A DNA stretch of 64,000 nucleotides from Rhizophagus clarus (GCA_015698045.1 BLAL01000058.1:436501-500500); one strand, 5' to 3'; shown: positions 36,400 to 49,622, numbered from the stretch's first letter. The notes: a model not told the origin generated them from the sequence alone. Numbers and translations are program-made.

Positions 36400-38280
36400 T
36401 AATATCGCGCACCATTAAAACCATTAAAAAATTAATAATGCTTCTTACTAGTAAACGATAATAAATCATTGAGCGGTTTTCTCCCAACACAAGATAAGAG
36501 AGGCAATTAGTTGTTACTTGTACAAGTTCAAGTATGGTTGAAGGACAGAATGAAACGTTAATAAAAAATAAGAGAGGAGTTATAATCGAAAGTTCGAACG
36601 AACTTACAGAAGAATTGAAGGAATAAAAGAAATTATTTCTTAATTTATCGAATTGATGATCATATGATTATTAACAAGGAATAATGTAAATTAGTATATA
36701 ATAAGTTATTAAGAAATAAATTCTTATTACTAAAGTAAGGAAATTGAATATTTTTCCCTGATAATATAACACTAAATGTTTTTACCCATAACAAGAATAT
36801 ACTTAAAAAGAACATTTTTTTTTTTTGTTTGAACGAGTCGATTTTATTTACACAGCATACAAAAATTACTTTTAAAATAAAATATAATGACTAATTATAC
36901 AGCAACTATATCTCGCTCAGTTCGGGCATCATCGTGATCAAGACCGACCATAACATCCCCTTCAGGTGAATTAAAGAAAAAACAACTTCATGCCTAAACT
37001 AATCCTATTCTTTTTGGTTATCGTTCCTATAAAATTTCTATGATCCCTCCGTTAATTTTTTAAAATGGCTAATTTATTTATAGGGGATTAATATATAAAT
37101 AATTTTTCCGGGTATCATTTATTCCTTCCTTCTTCTCCATATCCGTCATTCAATCATCCTCATCCCAAAACTTGCATTCAAGCCGTTAACCTCTAATGCC
37201 CGCCCTCAATCTCTTTTTGGATTCTCCGTTAATATCTGCGCTAACACTGGAAATATCGATCCAATTGATAACTACTTATCATCTGATTCTCATCGTCCAA
37301 TTTATTTCACCTTTTCTTTAGTCACGCAATTTCTCTCTTAATTCATTAATAATATCTACTTCCATTTCGGGACGCACATTATCCTTACTCAATTTCCAAT
37401 CTCCTGGATTATTTTTCGTTGGGTTATTATCAAGTAGTTTTTTTTTCCGTATTAATCTACAGTCTCTACAACGTCAGTGGGCGATGGTATTTTCTCTATA
37501 ACTTTCTTCTACCCTTCCACGGTTACTTTTCACTCGTCGTTATCGTTAGCAGTTTTTCTTGCGTCTTCTGTTGTTTTTCTCGTATAAATTCCAGCGATCC
37601 CAACTTGTTATAACCTTGCTGTGTACCAATGGGTGAAGCGTAGTTAGAATATCGTACGTATTTCTAATTTTCTTATTCTGGTTGGTTATAATGGTCTTGA
37701 AACTTCCCGTTGCTACGCTTTTTATTACTACCGCTCTCGGATGCGAAAAACGCTAGGACTTTCTACTCCTTCGGTAGTTTTAAAACTTTTATGTATTTAG
37801 CTCCGTGTTCTCTTTCCATATATTTTTTCACTTTTTTTGTAAAGTTCTTTCATATTATTATCCATAACATGTATTAGTCGCCAAAAAACTAAAAAGAACT
37901 TTTTAAAAACTTATTTCCTAAAAATTTTGTTAGAATAGATTATTACAAAGAAATGATAAAAACAAATGCAAAAATTACCAAAAAGATATTATATTTTATA
38001 ATTGTAAAGATAAATAAAAACTCAACTTGAAGTAAAACTTACACAGCAATCGCAGTGTAATCGTTAGGAATCGTTTTTTGTAATCGCAAAATTTTTTATT
38101 CGAAACTAAAACAAAGACAAGGTGCTGTATATATACTGAAATTTAGTGTAATCAAATATTATACTTCAAATTTAATTGGCTCCACAGGATTCCGTGATCA
38201 ACTGATTCCCTTATGTCTCGAAATGCGATTTATCCGGCATCATGTGATAATTCATTATAAACATTACAAAGAAATACCAC
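36400..38280. other. Intergenic, weak protein-like islands only
   Basis: A pyrimidine-rich block at 37000-37620 has a plus-strand island reading RPQSLFGFSVNICANTGNID and PIDNYLSSDSHRPIYFTF, which may be a relic, but nothing is recognised. The remainder is AT-rich without gene, RNA or clear repeat. Confidence 0.35.
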
Positions 38281-38285
38281 CCTCA

Positions 38286-38374
38286 AGATTTTCCGGGGTT
38301 TTTTTTTATAACACAATTGGTACGATTTTCCGGGGTTTTATTATAATGCAGTTGGTACAACCGCCCATGTGCAT
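38286..38374. repeat. Tandem duplication upstream of the fusion kinase
   Basis: GATTTTCCGGGGTTTT followed by TTATAA and CA(A/G)TTGGTAC occurs twice in a row with a period near 40 bp, ending about 30-60 bp before the ATG at 38405. It lies where the 5' UTR or core promoter would be. Confidence 0.65.
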
Positions 38375-38404
38375 TTTGACTTTCCCGTTGGTCCTTTTGT
38401 CAAA

Positions 38405-41400
38405 ATGGAACTTGTAAAAAATAAAATGTGCGAAAAAAATTTCGTTAATAAATTAAACTCTAGTCCAATGCCGATTTTATTCATACCTTTTAATCAAAGT
38501 GACGATAAATGTTTTTATTGTGGAAGTAGGCATTCCGAGACACTTTTATTTAAGCAAAAGTATTGTAGAGAATGTTTATCATGTTATATTACAAATATAA
38601 CCGACAATTATACATACTTGGATATACATATAAGTACTATAAATTCTCAGTGTAATGAACATGTAATAAGCAGAAATGAAGAATTCTATACGAGAAATAT
38701 TAAAGAATGGTGCAAGAATTGCTCAATAATTTCATACTTTAAACAAATACCAACTAATTCTTTGGCATATTATGATGATGATTTTAGTTTTGAACAACAA
38801 AATATAATAATTGAAAGTGAAAAAGATTGTAAATTTTGTGGAAAATTAATTTACAAATCCTCTTTATTATACGAAAAACTTAAAATATGTTCAGATTGTT
38901 ATCCAATTTCTCATGAATTTATAGTTTCATCAACAACAAAAGAAATTATTCTAATTTGTTATTTACCATGGTGGGATACATTTTATGTATGTTCAATATG
39001 CAAAGCAGAACTTTTATCTGGGGGTGCAAGTCAAAAGTGGTGTTCTTATTGCTTTATAATTTATTGTGGATGTAGGTATTGTTTAATGACGAATATCATT
39101 TTTGGGCTTATATGTCAAACTCAATGTAAAAAATGTCAAAGGATAATGACAATCACTATGGATAATACAATTATAAATACTGAACATAATGAAATAGATG
39201 ACCTTATTTATAAAACGAGGAATATAATTAATAATCTCGATAATATATACTATATGGATGATATGAATGATATAATTAAATATGATGATAATCCACTGAA
39301 TGTTTATGATTTTTTCAAAGAAAAGTTATGCGTAAAATTCGGTTCAAAACCTATAATAGAATGGATTCCATATTCTCGAATTAAAAATTTAAAAGAAATT
39401 TCAAAGGGTGATTTTGGCGTGATATATCATGCTACTTGGTTAGATGGTGGGCTAAATAACAGTGTAGGGTATTCAAGAAAAAAAAATGAACCTGTTATTG
39501 TGAAAAAGTTTGCAAACTGTAACGGAAATCTTTTAAATGAGGTAATTATATTAAATTTTAACGTTATTTTTATTTTTATTCTTTATTTTATTTTTTTTTT
39601 ATTTATTCATTATTTTTTATTTTATTTATTTGTTTTTTGATGATATTTAGCTAAAATCCTACTATCAACGTTATGATGAATCTAGCTATATTCATCAATA
39701 TTATGGTATTACAAAGAATTTTGAAACAAATGACTATATGTTGGTTATAAAGCATGTAAATGGAGGAGACTTAAATAATTATTTACAAATGGATTTTACA
39801 GAAGTTACTTGGATACAAAAATTAGATATTTTATGTCATCAAAAGGCAATGTTTAATTTGATCATTCAGCATAAAAATGGGAAGGGAATGGAGGAGAATT
39901 TAGAAAAATCCTTTCACAGGTGTCAGAAAGCAGCAGAAAGTGATCATGTAGAGGCAAGGATTAATTCGGCTATTTTTTACAAAGATGGGGAAGAGACAGA
40001 GAAGGATCTGGAGAAAGCATTTTACTGGTATCAGAAAGCGGCAGAAAATGGTAATGAAAGCGCAATGTATAATTTAGCTTATTGTTTTGATAATGGAAAA
40101 GGAATAGAAAAGAATCTAGAAAAAGCCTTTTATTGGTACCAAAAAGCAGCGGAAAATGGTGTTGTAGAGGCAATGTTTAATATGGCAGTTTATTACAAAA
40201 ATGGGGAGATAACAGAAAAGAATTTGGTGAAATCCTTTTATTGGTATCAAAAAGCATTTGTAAAGGCAATGAATAATTCGGCTATTTGTTATAAAAATGG
40301 AGAGGGGACAGAAATAAATTTAGAAAAATCCTTTTACTGGTATCAAAAAGCTGCAGAAAATGGTATTGTAGGGGCAATGTTTAATTTGGCAGTTTATTAT
40401 AAAAATGGAGAGGGAACAGAAAGGAATTTGGAGAAATCCTTTTATTGGTATCAAAAAGCAGCAGAAAATGGTCATATAAAGGCAATGAATAATTTAGCTA
40501 TTTGTTATGAAAATGGAGAGGGAACAGAAAAGAATCCAGAAAAAGCCCTTTATTGGTATCAAAAAGCAGTGGAAAATGGTAATAAGTATGCAATAAATAA
40601 TTTAGCCATTTGTTATAAAAATGGAAAAGAAATAGAAACAAATTTAAAAAGATCCTTCTACTGGTGTCAAAAAGCTGCAGAAAATGGTATTATAGAGGCA
40701 ATGTTTAATTTGGCAATTTATTATAAAAATGGAGAGGAAACAGAAAAAAATTTAGAAAAAGCCTTTAACTGGTATAGTAAGGCAGCTGAAAATGGTCTTA
40801 TAAAGGCAATGAATAATTTAGCTACTTGTTATGAAAATGGTGAAGGAACAGAAAAAAATTTAGAAAAAGCCTTTTACTGGTATAAAAAGGCAGCAGAAAA
40901 TGGTTTTGTAAATGCAATGAATAATTTAGCTACTTGTTATGAAAATGATGAGAAAATAGAAAAGAATTTAAAAAAAAGCTTTCATTGGTACCAAAAAGCA
41001 GCAGAGAGTGGTAATGCAAGTGCAATGTTTAATTTGGCCCTTTATTATGAAAATGGAGTGAAAATAGAGAAGGACCTAAGGAAAGCCTTTCATTGGTATC
41101 AGAAAGCAGCAGAGAGTAGTAATGCAAGTGCAATGTTTAATTTAGCCCTTTATTATGAAAAAGGGGTAAGAACAGAAAAGGATCTGGAAAAAGCCTTTTA
41201 TTGGTATCAGAAAGCGGCAGAGAGTGGTAATGCAAGTGCAATGTTTAATCTGGCTATTTATTATGAAAAAGGGGTAAGAACAGAAAAGGATCTGAGAAAA
41301 GCCTTTTACTGGTATCAAAAAGCGGCAGAAAGTGGTTTTGTAGAAGCAATGACTAGCTTGGCTTTTCATTATGAAATTGGGGTTGGAACAGAAAATAATC

Positions 41401-44174
41401 TGGAAAAAACTTTTTACTGGTGTCAGAAAGCAGCAGAAAGTGGTAATGTAGAGGCAATGAATAGTTTAGCCACTTGTTATATCAATGGAGAGGGAATAGA
41501 AAAGAATTTAAAGAAAGCCTTTTACTGGTATCAAATAGCGGCAGAAAGTGGTTTTGCAGTAGCAATGTTTAATTTAGCCTTTTGCTATCAAAATGGGGAG
41601 GGAACAGAGAAGAATCTGCAGGAAGCCTTTTACTGGTATCAAAATGCTACAGAAAGTAATCTTGTAGAAGCAATGTATAGTTTAGCTCTTTGTTATGAAA
41701 ATGGAATAGGAATAGAAAAGGATATGGAAAAAACTATTTATTGGTATCAAAGAGCAGCAGAAAGTGGTTTTGCAATGGCAATGTTTAATTTGGCAAATAG
41801 TTATTATAATGAAATAGAGATAGAGAAGAATCTGCAGAAAGCCTTTTACTGGTATCAAAAAGCCGCAGAAAGTGGTTTTGTAAGTGCAATGCTCAATTTA
41901 GCCTTTTGCTATCAAAATGGGGAGGGAACAGAGAAGAATCTACAGAAAGCCTTTTACTGGTATCAAAAAGCTGCAGAAAGTAATCATGTAGAAGCAATAT
42001 ATAGTTTAGCTCTTTGTTATGAAAATGGGATAGGAACAGAAAAGGATATGAAAAAAACTATTTACTGGTATCAGAGAGCAGCAGAAAGTGGTTTTGCAGT
42101 GGCAATGTTTAATTTGGCAAATAGTTATTATAATGGAATAGAGATAGAGAAGGATTTGGAGAAAGCCTTTTACTGGTATCAAAAAGCTGTTAAAAGTAAT
42201 CATGTAGAAGCAATGTATAGTTTAGCTTTTTGTTATGAAAATGGGATAGGAACAGAAAAGGATATGAAAAAAACTATTTTCTGGTATCAGAGAGCGGCAG
42301 AAAGTGGTTTTGAAGCAGCAATGTTTAATTTGGCCATTTGTTATTATAATGGAGAAGGAACAGAGAAGGATTTAGATAAAGCATTTTACTGGTACCAAAA
42401 AGCAGCAGAAAATAATCATATTAATGCAATGTTTAAATTAGCTATTTGTTATTACATTGGAGAAGGAACAGAGAAGGATTTAGAAAAAGCCCTTTATTGG
42501 TGTCAAAAAGCAGCAGTTAATGGTAATGAAAAGTCAATGTTTAATCTAACCAATTGTTATTATCATGGAAAAAAAACAGAAAAGAATTTAGAAAGAGCCT
42601 TTTATTGGTATCAGGAAGCAGCAGAAAATGAAGAAGAAATGTTTAATTTAGCCAATTGTTATAAAAATGGAGAAGGAACAAAAAATAATTTAGAAAAAGC
42701 CTTTTACTGTTATCAAAAAGCAGCAGAAAATGATAATGAAGAAGCAATGCTTAATTTAGTTGATTGTTATGAGAATGGAAAAGGAACTGAAAAGAATTCA
42801 GAAAAAGCATTTTATTGGCATCAAAAAATAAATAATAAAAGACATTTTAAAGTTAAAGGTGAATTATGTAGCGAATGCAAACAACTATATAGTGATTATC
42901 AGTGGTGTAAACAATGTAACACTAAACGATTTAAACAAGATTTTTCAAAATGGACTAGTAATAATAAATTTATTGATAAATTTATTCAAGAAGCACAACT
43001 AAATGCCAAAAATAGTTATGAAGTTTTAGAGTGGATACCTTATAATAAATTATCAAATATTTATTATTATGCTGAAGGAGGATTTAGTAAAATTTATAAA
43101 GCTATTTGGTCAGATGGACCTATTGATAGCTGGGATTTTAATAAACAACAATGGAATAGATGGAAATTTCAAAAAGGTTATGAGGTTGCTCTCAAAACAC
43201 TCAATAATTCATCTAGTTTAGAAAGTAACTTTCTTGACGAGGTATAATATTTGTATTTAATAACTAATTTATTTTTGTTTTTTTTTTTTGCGAAATTAAT
43301 AATTTTTTTATAAATTATATAGTGGAAATATCATTATAACTGTCAGAAAAAATCATTTTCAAAATTTATTCAGTTTTTTGGAATTACTCAAAATCCTAAT
43401 AATTTGAATTATATAATAGTAATGAGTTATGCAAAAAAAGGAAGTTTGAAAAAACGTTTGCCTGATATAATTAAACTTAAGTGGCAAGACAAGTTACAGT
43501 TATTGAAAAAAATTATATTGGGACTTAAAGTAATTCATGAATCAAATTTAACTCATAATGATCTTCATGATGGTAATATTTTAATGTCAGATAATCATAA
43601 TGAATTATTTATTATTGATTTAGGATTATGCAAACCTATAAATAATTTGCAAGATTCTGATAGAGAAATTTATGGAGTTGTGCCTTATATGGCACCCGAA
43701 ATATTAAGACACAAACCTTATACTCAAGCAAGTGATATTTATAGTTTTTCAATGATAATGTGGGAATTTACATCAGGTATTCCTCCATTTAATAATAGAG
43801 CACATGATGAACAACTTATCTATGATATTTGTAAAGATAATGAACGTCCTAAAATTATGGAGAATACTCCAGAATGTTATGTAGATTTAATGAAAAAATG
43901 TTGGGATTCAAATCCTTCCAATAGACCAACTATAACCGAACTTGAATATAAAATATCTAAATGGATTAGATGTATTAATGAATATTATGAAATAAATAGA
44001 GACGGAAATTATAAATTTGAAGTATCTGATCTCAATAACCAATTAAAAAATGATATGTTGGAATTTATAAAAGTTGATAATACTTTAGTACAAAAACAAT
44101 CTAATATTTCTATTATTCACTCTCATTCACAAGCATATTATACAAGTCGTAAAATTACTAAAGTTTTTAGTTAA
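38405..44174 (+). CDS. Cys-rich / partial kinase / 28 Sel1-like repeats / TKL-like kinase fusion
   Basis: Three exons (38405-39541, 39651-43241, 43323-44174) give 1,859 residues without a break. Residues 1-300 carry the family's Cys pairs (CFYCG, CREC, WCKNC, CKFCG, CSDC, CSIC, WCSYC, CRYC, CKKC). A kinase N-lobe follows (SKGDFGVIYHATW, VIVKKF, LLNEV, then exon 2 with YMLVIKHVNGGDL) but stops at LDILCHQ, where the paralog reads IDILWQIS. Directly after come 28 Sel1-like repeats of about 36 residues (consensus AMFNLAxCYxNGEGTEKNLE then KAFYWYQKAAESG). A short Cys region (CSECK, WCKQC) and a second, complete kinase follow: AEGGFSKIYKAIW, the Lys in VALKTL, HNDLHDGN (catalytic Asp present), IIDLGL, MAPEIL and CWDSNPSNRPT. 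Sel1 repeats usually mediate protein binding. The structure suggests an unequal exchange between two kinase genes. Confidence 0.9.
39846..42840 (+). repeat. Tandem 108-bp repeats coding the Sel1 array
   Basis: Twenty-eight units of about 108 bp begin at 39846, most with GCAATGTTTAATTTGGC-like starts and TTTTACTGGTATCAAAAAGC-like middles. The fourth unit lacks four codons and the 26th two, so the frame is always kept. Unit similarity at DNA level shows recent amplification. Confidence 0.9.
41562..42209 (+). repeat. Higher-order duplication of three Sel1 units
   Basis: Units 17-19 (41562-41885) and 20-22 (41886-42209) form two 324-bp blocks that match unit by unit: AFCYQNGEGTEKNLQ, then ALCYENGIG(I/T)EKDM, then ANSYYN(E/G)IEIEK. 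Unit 23 starts a third block. This is a recent block duplication inside the array. Confidence 0.8.
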
Positions 44175-47130
44175 AGAGGATTCTGAGTGTTTAGAATATA
44201 TAATTGAAATTTAATTATGAATATAATTGGTAAAAATTATATGATAAATAATATTTCAAATTTGATTAATATTTATCTTCAATTAGTTGATTATTTGATT
44301 ATTTTTTTTTTTTCTTTTTTTTTTGTTTTATTTCTCCTTTTTTTAAAAAAAATTTAGTTTTTTATTTTTTGTTTTTTTTTTCATTTTTTTTCATTTTTTT
44401 TAGTATATTTCTTTCTTATTATTATTTTAATATTTCTTTTAGATTTTTTTAGGTATGTTCTTTTTTTTGCTTTTATTTTTTTAATTCGTGGTCAGCATAA
44501 GAAGTAAAGATTTAACTATTAAAAATCGGGGCAACTTTATTATTTTTTTCTTTTTAGACAAGTATGTCTTTTTAGATATGATTTCAAATATAAAGCTAAA
44601 TAATATATAAATGTATTAGTTGGCTATATTTACTTAAGGTTTGATGCCTTTTCTAAAGAAATAAAAGTTTTGTACTACACTTACAGATTCCTGTGTAATA
44701 ATTGCGGATTTCTGCGTAACTATATATATGACTTCTAATTTATATGTATGCATCATTGATATTATACAAAGTTCAGAAAAGTAAAATTTACTCTATACTA
44801 GTGTAGAAATTGGTGTTAAACCAACTTTTGATAAAGAAAATTCATGTAAAGATCTGTTTTGTAACGTTCTTATTGGAGGAGTCCATTGGTTTTGCATGAA
44901 GGTTTAGGTTATCGAAATAGAGCTAGTAGAGTCAAAAGTTAACGTTGTTAATCTTTTTATCCATGTTACGTTATTAATAACAAATATCAATAAAAATTTA
45001 TAAATATCATGATTAATATGATTTATGAGTAAGAAGAGTAAGAAAAGTCATATAATTAGAAATTTTTTCAACATCATGCGTGAGATTTCATGGAATAATA
45101 TATCTTTTACTTATAATTTGGCAAAATGACTTATTAAAGTTCTGATTCACTCCTTTTTTAGATGGCCAATTCCTTTGGATCGTGGATTTCTGGTAGGGAA
45201 TTCTGTAGAGCTTTTTATTTATTAAATTTATTTTTTTTGGGTATTCAGGTCTTCTTCAGAAGCGTGAGACTTGGAGAGAAAAATCATTTTTTTTTAATTA
45301 TCTTTAACGAAACGTTTCTAACGTTTCGATTCTCTTTTAAGTGATCAGTTTGACTCAATTTGAACAAACTATAGAAATTTCAGCAATATAATACACATTA
45401 AATGATAAGAGAGATGTGGCAACTTACATAGTAATGGTATGAAAGGAGTTTTGTAATATTATCATAATAATTTGTCATCGACCGACGGTCTTGAAATGCC
45501 GGAATCCACCTCAAAAGCTATCAGAAAGATAATATTTTTTTTATGTTTTGTAGGAATCCTGCTCCATTTTGAAACATTAGAATTCCAGGTAATTTCAAAA
45601 TATCTTAAAACTTTATAAAAAACATTTCTAAAATTTAGAAATATTTTTTTTTTATTTGCAGGAGCTTTAAAACCGGATACCTATTCTGATACTGGAATAG
45701 TAAGTTTTCAACTGGTGTTATGATTTTTCTGTATATTTTTAATTAAAATAACTATTATTATATTTTTTTGTAGATTTTCAGGTTCAAGACACTAAGTGTT
45801 GCGAAACTTCTCGAATTTTGTTTTAATATTTATTTATTATGTTCTTTTTTTATAGGTCCAGGTTCTGGATATTGGAATGTAAAGTATGTTAAGTTTCTCA
45901 ACAGGTGTTGCAAACTGTTTTTTTGTTTTTATTTACTTTGAAATGCTTGACTTGCTAATATATTTTTTTATTTCTTTGTAGTTCTTTGTAGGTACAGTAC
46001 CATCTATCAGATAAATTGCAACAATACACCAACCATATGAAAATGAACAAGAGAACATAAAATGAGAGTGCAATAAAAAAACTGCCAATCACGGGACACA
46101 TTTTTACTTATTTAAATGCAGCCTTTTTGATTAATAAAAAAGTGAAAATGGTAAGTTTCGCGATGCCCGTCCCGAAATTTTCCTATTTCTTTATTAGGTC
46201 TCGAGAACCGGATGCCATATAAGTATACATATTATTATTTTCTCTGGAGTTCTTTGGGTTTACTTTATGAAATTACTCACATTTTTCTTTGCTTTCTTTT
46301 GTAGGTTTCACTAGATAAGATTGTTAATGATAGAAAGGACTTATCGTCAAAATTATTTATGGAATATACCACGATTACGGCATGCGACATATTGCCAACC
46401 GTAAAAACCGTAACGTCGCCTTGACTTTTTCAGAAAAACTAAAGAACTACGCGAAGCTCAAAGATTTGTTATGATGAAAATATCTTCCGAAAGAAATGAA
46501 TAAAACCTCGTTTCGGAAGAAGACAGCGATTGCACGAAAAATTTACAGCCTCTTCTGCCGCATCGGATCTAATAAGATACAATGAGTAAAATCTTGCGCT
46601 GTTTTAGGTATTGCAAAATTAATTTGGACTGGTGAGCCTGTTTACTACACGCTATGTCATAATCCATAAATATTTTTAGTAATTCCTTCTATTGGGTCTA
46701 TTTTCAATATTAGTTTCTTTAATATCTCATTTATTTTATTGGATGGGATTTAGTTTTGTGTTATTAATTTTGGTTACTAATTCAAATGGCCTATCGTCCA
46801 AATCAAAAATGTGGTGCATATATTTGATATTGTACTGTATGGCAATAAGTATTTGTTTAATTTTGACCTTAAAAATTTTTGTTATCTGCTTTAAAAATCT
46901 TGATTTAATAAATTAATTTATAATACGAAATTAAAAGTTAATTGAATATTATTGAAAGAAAGTTGACATATCTTTATGCAAATTGATAATTGTATAATTA
47001 CGATTTTATCTATTATTATACTGATACTTATTGTAATTAAATTTTATAAGTAGTTTTGTTTTCAACCGTAAATTCTTTTACGAAAATCATTAATACTAGA
47101 TCTCTATAAACATATGGTTTTTAGAAATAA
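44175..47130. other. Intergenic, T-rich, with a degenerate splice-site-like array
   Basis: T-rich sequence follows the fusion kinase (44290-44500). No intact gene is seen. Around 46420-46560 a plus-strand island (ELREAQRFVMMKISSERNE) may be a relic. The segment 45540-46020 is listed separately. Confidence 0.4.
45540..46020 (+). repeat. Degenerate array of intron-like units
   Basis: Three or four diverged units of roughly 120-130 bp alternate T-rich tracts ending CAG or TAG (TTTATTTGCAG, TTTTTTTGTAG, TTTTTTTATAG) with short islands ending in GTAAG or GTAAA donors (ACTGGAATA/GTAAGT, ATTGGAAT/GTAAAG). CAACTGGTGTTATG and CAACAGGTGTTGCAAAC recur after the donor. It looks like an old version of the arrays at 54-57 kb and 58.5-59.3 kb. 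Confidence 0.45.
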
Positions 47131-47329
47131 ATTAATTATCTAATTTACACAAAACCCCCTAAAATAAGAGATTACATTTAGGCCAAATCAAAAAAACAAA
47201 TTCTGCAACACCTTCACCAACAGATTCAAAAATTGCTTCTTCACCACCAACAACTTCAGTAATAAAAGCGCCATCACCCGGTTCCAATATAGTACCATCA
47301 TTAATTTTTAATTGACCACCTGTACTAGT

Positions 47330-48887
47330 CATATCCGCCGATTTGAGGAATTTGCCGCAGTGTTCGGTAATGACCTGGTCATTTGACCATTTTTCGGATT
47401 AGGAGTCATTTGGCCAAATGATACCCTATCATTTGGCATTTGTCATTTTGTCATTTCGCAAATGACCAAATGCCAAATGATTGGGTGTCATTTGACTGTC
47501 ATTTGCATCATTTGTCATTTGGTCATTTGTCACTAAAATACAGAAAGACTATTGGACAATTTGATCACATCATCACGTGATGTACAATCACAAAATCATA
47601 GTCGCCTAACCAATGACACAGCAAAAATTATTAATATTGTATGCACAAATAAAATTTCATATGCGAAAAATAGGTTTTACATGCAGTGTATGAGTTATAA
47701 TTATTGCAAAATTAGCTTTTATTGCTTTTGTTGATGAAATAAACCCATTGATGAAATAACTCTATTGATGAAATGATGATCGATGAATAATAATCTTGTC
47801 GGTAAATCACTATTAGTGAGATTATTGATAATGAGACAATTTTCAGTAAATAAATGTAATATTATTTATAAAAAAAATGGAGTTTATGATTTAATAGGTA
47901 TAAAAAAAATTATTTCTACCAATAAAAATAATAATCAATCACGTGATTCAATACTATTAAAACTTTTGTTATTACATATACTAAATAAATTTTGTTTTAA
48001 TATTTTGTTTGTTTATTTTAAAGTAAACAAAATAATTAATAATAATTCTTGAAATATTTAATATTTTTTAAATGACTTAAATGACTGATTATTTGAGTTC
48101 CAAATGACAAATGACAAATGACTTGTCATTTGAGTCATTTGTCATTTCAAATCATTTACCGAACACTGATTTTCCGATCATCAGTTGTGTGGCGCAGTAC
48201 CGATTAAAATCGATCAACCTATATAAGAAAAAATAAGCCAAAAAATACATAAAAAAACTTTTAAGACCTTTTCCAAAAATTTACCTCTTTAACCTGAAAC
48301 CAGTAGAAGAAATTTCTAAAAAAAGGATTATTTAAAAAAAAGTAAGAATAAGCACCAGAATAATGATTTAATGAAAAAAAATTGATTGAAAAATAATTAA
48401 TAACAAATATCAAATAGATTTTAACTAAATAAACTAACAGTTAATCAATATTTAATTTAAATTCACTAAAATATCATTATTATTACTTAGAACTATTTAT
48501 TTATTGAAAGATTATTTTTGAATAATTTTGCTGCCTAAATAAATTTTTTTTATAAACTATTGAAAAAAAAATAAAAAAATAGCTTCAAGTTATATTTAAT
48601 GTAAAATAATACTAATATACTTGCAAAAATTCTCAACTTACATAATGTAAAAACTGATGGAAAAGTTTGATGGGGAAGTTGATGGGGAGTTTAATTTGGA
48701 GTTTATGAAAGAAAAAAATTTTTTAACGCTATTTTATTAAAGTAATTTCTTGATGTTTGTGTCATATGATCATGTAGCACAAGTATGATCATTTTTGTGA
48801 AACTTATTTAACTTAATTTTTATCTAATTAATCATCAAATTCCTTAATTTAGGCTAATTTTGTTAATTCCAAAAATTGGCGGATATG
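47330..48887. mobile_element. Inverted-repeat element splitting the pirin copy
   Basis: Ends CATATCCGCC and GGCGGATATG are exact inverted repeats, extended imperfectly by (G/A)ATTT..GGAATT. Comparison with the intact pirin (CTAGTTAAATG) shows the insertion left at most one or two duplicated bases. Its own length is about 740 bp; another 812 bp come from the hAT-like element nested near its left end. It carries no gene. Confidence 0.75.
47357..48168. mobile_element. Non-autonomous hAT-like element nested in the previous one
   Basis: Both ends read CAGTGTTCGGTAA (right end in reverse complement), and ATTTGCCG / ATTTTCCG flank it, an 8-bp target duplication with one mismatch. The word TGTCATTTG and its complement CAAATGACA recur many times in the outer 150-200 bp on each side. 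An 8-bp duplication plus a CAGTGTTC end fits hAT. There is no transposase gene inside. Confidence 0.85.
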
Positions 48888-49265
48888 TTAAATGAACGTA
48901 AAACCTTCTAGTTTTATCTCCATCACCTAAATATTCTTGAACCATATGTGTGACTTTATTTTCAGGTTGTAAAATACTGGCAAACATATGAAAATCTGTA
49001 TGAATTTTAATCGTTTTTAGATCTTGTTCTGATGCTGGGAAAATCAAGTGAGTTAAATTATTTGTTTTAAGAGAATCAGAATACATTTTCATGTTAAAAG
49101 CTGGGGTAAGGTTTTTATCATTAGGTGAAACCCAGATTTGAAGAAAATGAATGGGATGGATCTTATTTATGTTATATTCTGAATGTGAGATTCCTATTCC
49201 CGCTGTGGTAAATTGAATATCCCCACGTTTAAGAATCTCTATATTTCCCATTGCTATTATCACCA

Positions 49266-49622
49266 TTTTCAAAAATATGTGAAATTGTGCAATGTAATAC
49301 AAAATGATTTTGTAATACCTGCGATTTTCATATTTATCTTCATATTTAGCTTGCGATTGAAGGGTGATTTTTCTTTGATTATGAAATTTTATAACTTGAA
49401 GTTGCTAATTCTAAATAAAATTCTGTTTGTATCTTAAAAAAAAAGTGCGTGAACTCTTCAAATACTTTTTTGAACTCTTGCGAACTCCAAAATTTTTCTG
49501 TCTATTTCATGTTCATGTGATTAATAAATAACGAAAACTCAAAATTTGATTGGATTTTCGTGAAATTGTGCACAATAGTTGTGCTACCCCATGATTTACA
49601 TTGGTTCACATATTTTTGAAAA
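49266..49622. mobile_element. 357-bp inverted-repeat element in the pirin-copy intron
   Basis: TTTTCAAAAATATGTGAA at 49266 and its exact complement TTCACATATTTTTGAAAA ending at 49622 bound this insert; CAATGTAA lies just inside both ends. The intact pirin intron at 20414-20506 lacks it. The target duplication cannot be read cleanly because the site is in A/T runs. Confidence 0.75.

Noticed and set aside
39970-42203. Minus-strand frames of 65-75 residues opposite the Sel1 array
   Set aside because: They are antisense shadows of the repeated coding sequence.
47552-48052. Two short plus-strand frames inside the hAT-like element
   Set aside because: No transposase motif is present; composition is that of AT-rich filler.
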